Below are positions 1 to 5,164 of a DNA stretch of 5,164 nt, piece after piece; the stretch's first letter is position 1, and every line of letters starts with the position of its first letter. The stretch is from an uncultured Eubacterium sp. (GTDB lineage Bacteria; Bacillota; Clostridia; Lachnospirales; Lachnospiraceae): positions 1-5,164 of the forward strand of contig NZ_CAKRAS010000100.1 in NCBI RefSeq assembly GCF_934295145.1. Reading direction: 5' to 3'. A program made the translations under genes and the position numbers. The notes beneath the pieces were generated by a model, which was not told the origin of the DNA, searched no databases, and worked only from the letters and a program-made list of their open reading frames with translations.

Positions 1-810
1 ACACCGATCGCCCTTACAAATACGTTAAATGTCGGAAAGGTTTGGGATGCACTTGTCGGTATCGTGATCGAACAGTGTCAGAACGATGGACTGGAGCCTA
101 TGAGCATCAATCCTGTCGTTGGCGAGTGCAATGATTGCCGGATCAACCAGATCCAGAAACGTGCAGTTGGTGAAAAAGAAGTGCGACAGGCTTTTACGGC
201 TGCAGCCGAGGAGTTCGAAGAAGGGGATGTAGGCGCTGGTGCCGGTACCATCTGCTACGGCATGAAGGGTGGAATCGGATCTGCATCCCGCGTAATCTGC
301 ATTGGTGAAAAGGAATACACTATCGGCGTTCTGGTTCAGTCAAACTTTGGTGCAACCGAAGATTTTGTACTGAACGGAGAAGCTGTCGGTCCAAAAATTC
401 TGGAATGGAAGCAAGAAAAAAATGATATGGCTGCATCTGAAGAAGACAAAGGCTCCATCATGAGCATTCTGGCTACTGATCTCCCATTGACAAGCCGTCA
501 GCTCAAACGGATTTTGAAAAGAACGGGGGTTGGCATTGCACGAACCGGCGGTTATACAGGACATGGAAGCGGAGAAGTCATGATTGGCTTTACAACAGCA
601 AACCGGATTCCGTCTGGTTGCGGGGAGGAACTGCTTCAGCTATCAGCAATTCCTGAGGATGTGATCAACCAAGCTTTTCTCGCTGCAGCAGAAGCCGAAC
701 AGGAAGCAATCTTAAATTCCATGACGGCTGCAAAACAGACACGCGGAAGAGAGGGCGAACTGTATTACAGCCTTGCAGAATATCTTAACGACAGGAAATC
801 CGAAACCTGA
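1..810 (+). CDS. P1/S58-family self-processing aminopeptidase (DmpA/BapA-like), 3' part
   Basis: The reading frame is open from base 1, so the gene begins before the window. The in-frame GTG at 64 lies inside conserved family sequence and is not a start. 269 residues are visible, and the family is usually about 330-380, so roughly 60-110 are missing. Family hallmarks seen in order are PIALTNTL-NVG near the left edge, NPVVGECND (about 118-144), GAG..CYGMKGGIGSASR (about 235-291), ATDLPL...QLKR (about 472-510) and GSGEVMIGFTTANR (565-606). These enzymes are made as one chain and cleave themselves at Gly-Ser to expose an N-terminal nucleophile serine. Here the pair is Gly 451-453/Ser 454-456 (KGSIMSILATD), giving a beta chain of 118 residues. 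Ser 568-570 and Glu 574-576 sit 38 and 40 residues after that serine, the spacing of Ser250/Ser288/Glu290 in BapA. Known members release N-terminal amino acids, D-residues or beta-amino acids from small peptides or amides. The substrate here cannot be told. No export signal can be judged because the N-terminus is absent. Confidence 0.93.
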   Translation, partial: TPIALTNTLNVGKVWDALVGIVIEQCQNDGLEPMSINPVVGECNDCRINQIQKRAVGEKEVRQAFTAAAEEFEEGDVGAGAGTICYGMKGGIGSASRVICIGEKEYTIGVLVQSNFGATEDFVLNGEAVGPKILEWKQEKNDMAASEEDKGSIMSILATDLPLTSRQLKRILKRTGVGIARTGGYTGHGSGEVMIGFTTANRIPSGCGEELLQLSAIPEDVINQAFLAAAEAEQEAILNSMTAAKQTRGREGELYYSLAEYLNDRKSET

Positions 811-820
811 AACCAGACTT

Positions 821-867
821 GAAGCACCATTTCCGGCATATCACCGGTTCTGGTGCTTCTTTCTTTT
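821..867 (+). terminator. Intrinsic terminator of the P1 peptidase gene
   Basis: A perfect 9-bp stem GAAGCACCA (821-829) / TGGTGCTTC (851-859) begins 10 bases after the TGA. An inner CCGG/CCGG pairing (833-836 with 844-847) extends it, and TTTCTTTT follows (860-867). Orientation and position fit rho-independent termination of the + strand gene. Confidence 0.85.
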
Positions 868-900
868 GACATCCTTCACACCCTCTGGTTTTCAGAGACA

Positions 901-951
901 TTATTCTAAAAGAGCACTTGGGAAGCATTTTTTTATGCTTCCCAAGTGCTC
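901..951 (-). terminator. Intrinsic terminator of the DUF134-NifX gene, very long stem
   Basis: A perfect 17-bp inverted repeat has arms at 912-928 and 935-951 (core AGCACTTGGGAAGCAT) and a six-base homopolymer loop (T6 on +, A6 on -). Read on the minus strand, the stem is followed by TTTTAGAATAA (911-901). It lies 31 bases after the TAA of the minus-strand gene. On the + strand the stem is followed by CTTCACTATACC, a poor T-tract, so minus-strand use is favoured. The stem is longer than a typical terminator and might be a dispersed repeat. Confidence 0.75.
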
Positions 952-981
952 CTTCACTATACCTTTTACTTATTATTCTTT

Positions 982-1755
982 TTAATGACAGCTGTGACTT
1001 CCACATCCATGCATGCCACATATATGTCCTTCCCCGTGATTGTGCTCGTGGTGAGAACACTTAACATCTGCATTATAATCAAGTGTTCCTTTCATAAAAG
1101 CTTCTACCGCTTCATCCGCATTTCCGGAAACGCCTCCGAAAAGCTTAATGCCTGCTGCAGCTAATGCTGTCTGTGCTCCGCCTCCAATTCCGCCACAGAT
1201 TAAAACATCTGCATTCAATGCGTTAAGAACGCCCGCCAACGCACCATGTCCGTTTCCATTCGTATCTACTACTTCTGAATGTACTACTTTTCCTTCCTCT
1301 ACATCATAAATCTTAAATGTTTCTGTGTGTCCAAAATGCTGAAAAATCTGTCCATTTTCATATGTTACTGCTACTCTCATTGTACATTCTCCTTTTTTTG
1401 CTGCATATTTTTGATAAATTTCCTGCTTGTAACATCCTCCAAGGTTACAGTTACTGCTCTGGCCATTGCAGATTCTGAAATCTCCACCCTCGATTCTGAG
1501 TGGATATCCATCAATAAGTGCATCTGCTATTTTCTTCCTGGCAATCTCGTAAATTCGCTGGACTGTTGTTCTTGCAATCTGCATGGATACAGCACACTGC
1601 TCCTGACTATAACCTTTTTTGTCCAAAAGACGGATTGTCTCGTACTCATCTACGCTCAGAACGATCGGTGTTTTTTTCTCATTATCATCTGATGGCAGAA
1701 ATTCTAAAACATTTGGAAAATGGCAGACTTTTCTGCATTTTACTGGTCTCGGCAT
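982..1755 (-). CDS. DUF134 helix-turn-helix / NifX-type cluster-binding fusion protein with Cys/His tail
   Basis: 257 residues in two parts. Residues 1 to about 95 match the DUF134 (UPF0251) family: N-terminal MPRPVKCRKVC, then a sigma-region-4-like helix-turn-helix (about 33-75, LSVDEYETIRLLD...TTVQRIYEIARKKIADAL). Cysteines at 96, 103 and 108 follow. Residues 126 to about 230 match the NifX/NifB C-terminal dinitrogenase iron-molybdenum cofactor family, starting MRVAVTYENGQIFQHFGH and containing ADVLICGGIGGGA (182-194). Residues 233-257 form a tail with 4 Cys and 8 His, a probable metal site. DUF134 proteins are presumed DNA-binding, and NifX-type domains bind Fe-S or metal clusters in many non-nitrogen-fixers. 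A metal- or redox-responsive regulator is a reasonable inference but not shown, and no nif genes are present. ATG 1755 is supported by GGGAG (1766-1762) six bases upstream and a strong promoter. An internal start at Met126 is also well equipped (separate entry). It is probably transcribed alone, with its own promoter and terminator. Confidence 0.88.
   Translation of the reverse strand: MPRPVKCRKVCHFPNVLEFLPSDDNEKKTPIVLSVDEYETIRLLDKKGYSQEQCAVSMQIARTTVQRIYEIARKKIADALIDGYPLRIEGGDFRICNGQSSNCNLGGCYKQEIYQKYAAKKGECTMRVAVTYENGQIFQHFGHTETFKIYDVEEGKVVHSEVVDTNGNGHGALAGVLNALNADVLICGGIGGGAQTALAAAGIKLFGGVSGNADEAVEAFMKGTLDYNADVKCSHHEHNHGEGHICGMHGCGSHSCH
1378..1400 (-). promoter_or_regulatory. Internal ribosome binding site and ATG start for the NifX domain, next to an A7 run
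   Basis: On the minus strand, A7 (1399-1393) runs into GGAG (1392-1389), followed eight bases later by ATG (1380-1378), which is Met126 of the fusion frame. Stand-alone NifX-type proteins begin at just this point (M-[RK]-[VI]-A-V...HFGH). Initiation here would give a 132-residue NifX-domain protein with the Cys/His tail. If the run were A6, the upstream frame would read AAK-KENVQ-stop, with its TGA overlapping this ATG as ATGA. The signals are visible in the sequence. Actual use is inferred. Confidence 0.6.
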
Positions 1756-1782
1756 AAACTGCTCCCTTCTTGCTTTTCTTAC

Positions 1783-1811
1783 ATACTAGCGCAATTAAGG
1801 GCATATGTCAA
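1783..1811 (-). promoter_or_regulatory. Sigma-A promoter of the DUF134-NifX gene
   Basis: On the minus strand there is a perfect -35 TTGACA (1811-1806), a 17-base spacer and -10 TAGTAT (1788-1783, 4 of 6 matches to TATAAT). The predicted start of transcription is near 1776, leaving a leader of about 20 bases that contains only the GGGAG ribosome binding site. The -35 box lies wholly inside the inverted repeat at 1797-1834. Confidence 0.75.
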
Positions 1812-1834
1812 TAACATTATTGACATATGCCCTT
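1797..1834. promoter_or_regulatory. 18+18 bp perfect inverted repeat, probable operator over the promoter
   Basis: The arms AAGGGCATATGTCAATAA (1797-1814) and its exact complement (1817-1834) are separated by only two bases (CA). The repeat covers the -35 box and half of the spacer of the DUF134-NifX promoter, where a bound dimer would block RNA polymerase. Autoregulation by the DUF134 helix-turn-helix protein is a natural guess but unproven. In RNA the repeat could also form a hairpin behind the pncC-type gene, 66 bases after its stop. However, the minus-strand sequence after it (TTAATTGCGC) lacks a T-tract, so a terminator role is second choice. Confidence 0.65.
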
Positions 1835-1899
1835 TTAAAGTTTTTATTTTAAAATTCAGCAAATTTCCTGATCTTGTCCGATTCGTCCAGAATACTTCT

Positions 1900-2391
1900 T
1901 TATACCCCCAGTATCTCACCCAGTTTTTCAAACACCGCATCCGCATACATCTGCTTGATTGCATGCCTGCTCATATTTGCAACTTCTGCCCGCAGTTCAA
2001 AAATATGTGCTTTACCTTCCATATAAATGCAAAAATATACCTCGCCCTGTACACTATCTGCATTGTTCGGATCTATGTTTCCGGTTGTGCCGGTGATACC
2101 AATAGCAATATCTGTATGAAGTTTTTTCTGTGCAGTTTTTGCCATCGCTTCTGCACATTGTCGCGAATAAACACCATATTGCTCAATTATTTTTTCATCC
2201 ACACCGATCTGGATCTTTGTTTCATTTAAATAAGTTACAAATCCACCTGGGAAAATCGCAGATGCCCCCTCCGTGTCTGTAATCATAGAAGCAATCAAAC
2301 CGGAAGTACAGCTTTCCATTGTAGAAATCGTTGTATGTGTATTTATCAAATATTTTATAATGTCTTCTACCTGTATTTTTTTCTTTTCCAT
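1900..2391 (-). CDS. pncC: Stand-alone CinA C-terminal-domain protein (PncC-type nicotinamide-nucleotide amidase)
   Basis: 163 residues, the usual size of the CinA C-terminal domain alone. The N-terminal MoCF-like domain of full-length CinA is absent. Conserved blocks are MESCTSGLIAS (25-35; family ESCTGG), GGFVTYLNETK (49-59; family GG.V.Y.N..K), GVYSRQCAEAMA (73-84; family GAVS...A..MA) and GITGTTGN (98-105; family TGIAGP). In PncC this fold removes the amide of nicotinamide mononucleotide, giving nicotinic acid mononucleotide and ammonia for NAD salvage in the cytoplasm. The third block departs from the classic AGP.G form and is followed by IDPNNADSVQGEVYF, which suggests a subfamily whose activity may differ. 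The start at ATG 2391 has GGAG (2401-2398) six bases upstream. No convincing promoter was found immediately upstream. No competence or NAD genes lie next to it, so context gives no help. Confidence 0.85.
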   Translation of the reverse strand: MEKKKIQVEDIIKYLINTHTTISTMESCTSGLIASMITDTEGASAIFPGGFVTYLNETKIQIGVDEKIIEQYGVYSRQCAEAMAKTAQKKLHTDIAIGITGTTGNIDPNNADSVQGEVYFCIYMEGKAHIFELRAEVANMSRHAIKQMYADAVFEKLGEILGV

Positions 2392-2655
2392 CTTAATCTC
2401 CTTTACACATATGATTTATTTTCCCTTATTTATGAATAAAATACAAGCGCTATCTCTGCCATTTTCTCACAAAAAGCAAAAATCTCTCTGATATCTGCCG
2501 TCTTTCATGCAAGAATACTCAGAGAGATTTTATATTTCAGATATGAGATAACTTCCACCTCTATCGGTGGTGAGCAACAAGATTTTATCAGTGCTGGGAT
2601 TCAATCATACAAATGGATTATCATTTCACAATACACAAATCCATTTGTATGTTTT
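2392..2655. other. Intergenic region with two long hairpins and no gene
   Basis: This is the gap between the ABC transport operon and the pncC-type gene, both on the minus strand. It is AT-rich, with two long inverted repeats (2479-2531 and 2606-2651) listed separately and a small CCACC/GGTGG stem around 2556-2571. A further complement, ATATCTG (2491-2497) with CAGATAT (2538-2544), could compete with the first hairpin. I recognise no riboswitch class, tRNA or small coding gene. A small RNA cannot be excluded. Confidence 0.5.
2471..2531 (-). terminator. Probable terminator of the ABC transport operon
   Basis: A perfect 13-bp inverted repeat pairs 2479-2491 (AAAATCTCTCTGA) with 2519-2531 across a 27-base loop that itself holds a small TCTT/AAGA pairing. 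On the minus strand the stem ends in GATTTTTGCTTTTTG, a good T-tract. It lies 125 bases after the ATPase stop codon and upstream of the pncC-type gene. It therefore most likely ends the operon transcript, or attenuates read-through into the next gene. Confidence 0.65.
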
Positions 2656-2657
2656 TT
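2606..2657 (+). terminator. Hairpin with T6 on the + strand, abutting the ATPase stop codon
   Basis: A perfect 14-bp stem CATACAAATGGATT (2606-2619) / complement (2638-2651) has an 18-base loop and is followed on the + strand by TTTTTT (2652-2657), which overlaps the minus-strand TAA. On the minus strand the hairpin lies five bases after that stop, but the sequence beyond it (ATTGAATCCC) has no T-tract. The shape fits a + strand terminator although no + strand gene is visible upstream. It may alternatively be a 3' end-stabilising hairpin for the operon mRNA. Confidence 0.45.
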
Positions 2658-3426
2658 ATATATTGTACTCTGGTACAACTGTTTTTTCTTCAAAGAAGTA
2701 ATCAAAGATTTTCTTTTTGTAATGAGCAAAATCAACGCTTCCACGGTCACGATATTTACCAAGTTCTACTTTGATCACATCCTTGATACGACCCGGTCTT
2801 GCAGACATTACAACGATACGGTCTGCCAAAAATACAGCTTCTTCAATATCATGTGTAACCATGATCATTGTATTGTGGAAACGCTCACGGATTTTCAGTA
2901 ATTCTTCCTGTAACTCAATCTTGGTCAATGCGTCTAATGCGCCAAACGGCTCATCAAGAAGCAGAATTTCCGGCTGGCTTACGAGTGATCTTGCAATAGC
3001 TGCACGCTGTGACATACCACCTGAAAGCTGACTTGGATATGCTTTTTTGAATTCACTTAATTTTACCAGTTCCAAATACTGATCTGAGAGTTTTGTTTTT
3101 TCCTCTTTACTCAGACCTTTTAATCCAAGCTGTACATTTTTTTCAATGCTCATCCACGGAAACAGACGGTGCTCCTGAAAAATCATGCCACGATCCATTC
3201 CCGGACCATTGACTTCTTTTCCGTCTGCTGTAACGATTCCAGTGTCATTTTTTTCAAGACCTGCAATGATTTTTAACAGTGTACTCTTTCCACAACCACT
3301 GTGTCCGACAATTGCAATAAACTCGCCTTCCTGAATTTCAAGGTTGATATCTTTTAATACATCCACTTTCTGTCCATCGACAGTAAAGTTTTTATTTACG
3401 TTCTGAATTGATAATGTCTTTCCCAT
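2656..3426 (-). CDS. ABC transporter ATPase, nitrate/sulfonate/taurine family (SsuB/TauB-like)
   Basis: 256 residues, a complete single nucleotide-binding domain of normal family length. Walker A is GHSGCGKST (41-49), the Q-loop glutamine is Q84 in IFQEHRLFPW, the signature is LSGGM (134-138), Walker B is ILLLDEP (154-160, Asp158/Glu159), the D-loop is ALDA (163-166) and the switch histidine is H192 in VTHDI. All catalytic residues are present. The FQEHRLFPW and DEPFGALDALT forms are typical of SsuB/TauB/NrtD/ThiZ-like subunits. It hydrolyses ATP on the cytoplasmic face to drive import through the permease encoded just upstream, six bases away. ATG 3426 uses a ribosome binding site (GGCAGG) lying in the last codons of the permease, implying coupled translation. 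The substrate is unknown. The C-terminal extension after about 222 is basic and aromatic (KYRDRG...YFFEEK), as in relatives. Confidence 0.93.
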   Translation of the reverse strand: MGKTLSIQNVNKNFTVDGQKVDVLKDINLEIQEGEFIAIVGHSGCGKSTLLKIIAGLEKNDTGIVTADGKEVNGPGMDRGMIFQEHRLFPWMSIEKNVQLGLKGLSKEEKTKLSDQYLELVKLSEFKKAYPSQLSGGMSQRAAIARSLVSQPEILLLDEPFGALDALTKIELQEELLKIRERFHNTMIMVTHDIEEAVFLADRIVVMSARPGRIKDVIKVELGKYRDRGSVDFAHYKKKIFDYFFEEKTVVPEYNI

Positions 3427-3432
3427 TTGTGC

Positions 3433-4215
3433 TTACCTGCCTTTTTCCCAAGGTGTGCATAGTTTTCCGATCAGTGAAATTGCAAGATCCATGATCACAC
3501 CAACAACTGCAATGGCAATGATTCCTGCAAATACTACCGGATACTGCATCAGGCTTCGTGCATCATTGATACGGAAACCGATACCGGAAGTAGCTGCGAT
3601 CATTTCTGCGCCGACTACTGCCATCCAGGATACGCTAAGTCCCAGCTTTAATCCAACAAAAATAGATGGAAGTGCAGACGGCAGATAGATTTTTGTAAAC
3701 TGCTGCCAACTATTTAAATGATACATTTTTCCAACTTCGATCAGTTTCGGATCGGTACGTTCAATACCACTGACAGTATTTACCAGAACCGGAAAATATG
3801 CTGCCAGAAAGATAACGGCTACTTTGGATTGCTCGCCGATTCCAAACCAGATAATCAGGATAGGAACCCATGCGATCATTGGGATCTGACGGATAGCAGT
3901 AAATGTCAGCATAAAAAATCGGTTTGCAAATTTGTTCATTCCCATGAGCACGCCAAGAAGAATACCTACAACAACTGCCAGTGCATAACCTTTTGCGATA
4001 CGGCTTAAGCTGATACCGATATCACTCGGTAATGTACCGTTTGAAATCTGTTCTTTCAAGGTTTCAAGCACGGTGCTGATTTTAGGTAAGATCAGCGTTG
4101 ACATCGCACCAGTCGATGTGGCAAAATGCCACGCCAGTACAATGATGACCGGTAATATGATCATGTTGATAAAAATCAACAGTTTTTGTATAAATACATT
4201 ATTTCCTTTGTACAT
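3433..4215 (-). CDS. ABC transporter permease, SsuC/TauC-like
   Basis: 260 residues from ATG 4215. An in-frame GTG at 4221 would add two (262). It is a BPD-type inner-membrane permease with about six hydrophobic segments (numbering from GTG: about 12-33, 76-96, 107-127, 134-151, 189-209, 228-252). The cytoplasmic coupling loop is IEVGKMYHLNSWQQFTKIYLP (161-181), the EAA-type motif that docks on the ATPase. FTAIRQIPMIAWVPILIIWFGIGE (107-130) and WMAVVGAEMIAATSGIG (199-215) are characteristic of the SsuC/TauC/NrtB group. It forms the membrane channel, presumably as a homodimer since only one permease gene is present. It lies between the binding-protein and ATPase genes in one operon. The substrate is not predictable from this subunit. 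Confidence 0.92.
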   Translation of the reverse strand: MYKGNNVFIQKLLIFINMIILPVIIVLAWHFATSTGAMSTLILPKISTVLETLKEQISNGTLPSDIGISLSRIAKGYALAVVVGILLGVLMGMNKFANRFFMLTFTAIRQIPMIAWVPILIIWFGIGEQSKVAVIFLAAYFPVLVNTVSGIERTDPKLIEVGKMYHLNSWQQFTKIYLPSALPSIFVGLKLGLSVSWMAVVGAEMIAATSGIGFRINDARSLMQYPVVFAGIIAIAVVGVIMDLAISLIGKLCTPWEKGR

Positions 4216-4232
4216 GCTCACGCGGCCTCCTT
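4215..4232 (-). promoter_or_regulatory. Ribosome binding site deciding the permease start
   Basis: A full-strength AAGGAGG (4232-4226) sits 10 bases before ATG 4215 but only 4 before the in-frame GTG 4221. The spacing and the stronger codon favour the ATG, though either start is possible. Confidence 0.6.
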
Positions 4233-4237
4233 ACTGT

Positions 4238-5164
4238 TTACTGTGCGCTTTCCTGATACTCCTGCACTGCTTTTTCAAGATAAGAGGAGTCTATCCAGGA
4301 ATCAAAATCTACCTGATTGGTGATAATATTGTTGTCAAGTTCAAACTGTTCAATACTTTTTAAAGAAGAAATATATCTGTCATCCAGACTGACCGGATAT
4401 CCAAGCTCCAGATCTGATACAGCTACAGATTTTACCTGTTCTAAAGTTCTTCCACTCTTCTCAGCTGATAACTCATAGAATGCATCCGGATTCGATACGA
4501 TATCTTCTTTTGCTTTCAACATTGCTTTAATGATTGCAACTGTAACATCTGAATTTTCACTGACATAATCACTTCTACCTGTCAATACACTTGGCTCATA
4601 GAAAACATCCGGATCTGCCTCTACACCTTTGTGTAAAATACTTGCCTTTCCCTGTTCTACCAGTGAATCTGCCTGTCCATATGTGACAACTGCCGCATCT
4701 ACAGCTCCAGTGGAAAGACTGGATAATCCTTCCGGAATCGTACTGTTGACAAGCTGCACATCATCTGCTGTCAATCCTGCTTCCTCCAGAACTTTCAATA
4801 CATACATTTGTGGTGTTGCACCACGTTGGTAGGAAATTGTTTTTCCTTTCAAATCCTGTAAGGAAGTGATGCCGGAATCAGCACTGACTGCAAGCTGCCA
4901 AACGGAGCCAAAGCTTGTCACGGTCAGTAATTTCGTATCAATCCCGTTTGATTTTGCCATGATTCCCGCAAACCCCGCATAATATGCGTAATCCAGGTCT
5001 CCGGATACTAATGCCTCATGAATCGCCGGTGCTGCTCCTGTAAACGGAATCAGGTCTGCATCATAGCCTAATGGATTCAGATATTCATCCAGATATCCTT
5101 TTTCCTCTGCTACTGCCAGTGCTCCCTCTGCCCATTCGTATCCGGCACTTGGGAAACCAATGTT
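4238..5164 (-). CDS. ABC transporter substrate-binding protein, SsuA/NMT1-like, 5' end cut off
   Basis: The frame is open to the right edge, so the start lies beyond the window. ATG 4960 is internal, because family sequence continues upstream of it (NIGFPSAGYEWAEG..., 5164 downward). 308 residues are visible, and about 20-45 are missing, including any signal peptide and lipobox cysteine. Features typical of the NMT1/SsuA class II periplasmic-binding fold are GYLDEYLNPLGYD..LIPFTGAAPAIHEALVSGDLDYAY (early domain 1), LKGKTISYQRGATPQMYVLKVLEEAGLTADDVQLVN (hinge and domain 2) and GAVDAAVVTYGQADSLVEQGK (ligand-cleft region). It captures the solute outside the membrane and delivers it to the permease, whose start lies 22 bases after this TAA. 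Relatives bind alkanesulfonates, taurine, nitrate/bicarbonate, or thiamine-pyrimidine precursors. I cannot choose among these, and no sulfonatase or thiamine genes are in view. Confidence 0.9.
   Translation of the reverse strand, partial: NIGFPSAGYEWAEGALAVAEEKGYLDEYLNPLGYDADLIPFTGAAPAIHEALVSGDLDYAYYAGFAGIMAKSNGIDTKLLTVTSFGSVWQLAVSADSGITSLQDLKGKTISYQRGATPQMYVLKVLEEAGLTADDVQLVNSTIPEGLSSLSTGAVDAAVVTYGQADSLVEQGKASILHKGVEADPDVFYEPSVLTGRSDYVSENSDVTVAIIKAMLKAKEDIVSNPDAFYELSAEKSGRTLEQVKSVAVSDLELGYPVSLDDRYISSLKSIEQFELDNNIITNQVDFDSWIDSSYLEKAVQEYQESAQ

Noticed and set aside
64..66. GTG at 64 as the start of the peptidase
   Set aside because: The frame is open to base 1, and the residues before it (PIALTNTL, KVWDALVG) are conserved P1-peptidase sequence, so the gene is truncated by the window edge.
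773..1060. Overlapping open frames on both strands across 773-1060, sharing an ALGKH..MLPKCSF-like stretch
   Set aside because: The shared peptide comes from the two arms of the 912-951 inverted repeat read on either strand. The frames lack ribosome binding sites and overlap known genes and terminators.
982..1755. Evidence for a nitrogenase locus from the NifX-type domain
   Set aside because: No nifHDK, nifB radical-SAM or other nif genes are in view, and this domain family is widespread in organisms that do not fix nitrogen.
1279..2229. Long + strand open frames opposite the DUF134-NifX and pncC-type genes
   Set aside because: They are Cys/Phe/Ile-rich antisense shadows without family resemblance or start signals. 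The minus-strand genes have clear domains and ribosome binding sites.
2545..2605. Possible T-box, SAM or thiamine riboswitch because of GGTGG and CCACC elements near a transporter
   Set aside because: None of the conserved cores of those classes is present, and the region lies after the transporter operon, not before it.
2601..2651. CRISPR-like repeat because of GATTCAATC and the repeated CATACAAATGG
   Set aside because: There is just one inverted pair and no direct repeats with regular spacers. It is a hairpin.
4958..4960. ATG at 4960 as the start of the substrate-binding protein
   Set aside because: Sixty-eight in-frame codons upstream to the window edge read as normal SsuA-like domain-1 sequence, so this methionine is internal.
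5140..5160. GCACTTGGGA shared between 914-923 and the right end of the window
   Set aside because: A single ten-base match, inside coding sequence at the right end, with no extension. Chance is the simplest explanation.

Overview
The window looks like a chromosomal segment from a Gram-positive Clostridia-type Firmicute, most likely a Lachnospiraceae-like gut anaerobe. This is inferred from the moderate-to-low GC content, the strong AGGAG-type ribosome binding sites, the stem-plus-T-tract terminators and the protein styles (a stand-alone CinA C-terminal domain and a DUF134-NifX protein). No RNA gene, insertion sequence, CRISPR array or phage gene is visible.

Left end (1-867, + strand): the 3' portion of a P1/S58-family self-cleaving aminopeptidase (DmpA/BapA type) with its processing site and catalytic residues, followed by a clear intrinsic terminator. 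A second very long hairpin (912-951) ends the converging minus-strand gene.

Middle (982-2391, - strand): a 257-residue protein joins a DUF134 helix-turn-helix domain to a NifX/NifB-type metal-cluster-binding domain with a Cys/His-rich tail. At the junction there is an A7 run, a good Shine-Dalgarno and an ATG exactly where stand-alone NifX-type proteins begin. With one A fewer, the sequence would be two genes overlapping by ATGA. Its promoter has a consensus TTGACA -35 box embedded in an 18+18 perfect inverted repeat, a likely operator. Upstream lies a stand-alone PncC/CinA-C-type nicotinamide-nucleotide amidase gene.

Right end (2656-5164, - strand): a compact ABC import operon of the nitrate/sulfonate/taurine (SsuABC/TauABC/ThiXYZ-like) superfamily, in the order substrate-binding protein (5' end cut off by the window), permease, ATPase. 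The genes are 22 and 6 bases apart. The substrate cannot be read from the sequence. The 264-base gap between this operon and the pncC-type gene holds two long hairpins, one oriented as the operon terminator and one whose T-tract faces the other way.

Most of the window is ordinary metabolic and transport content. The parts worth a second look are the DUF134/NifX junction and the palindromic promoter that drives it. I see no convincing undescribed multi-gene system.
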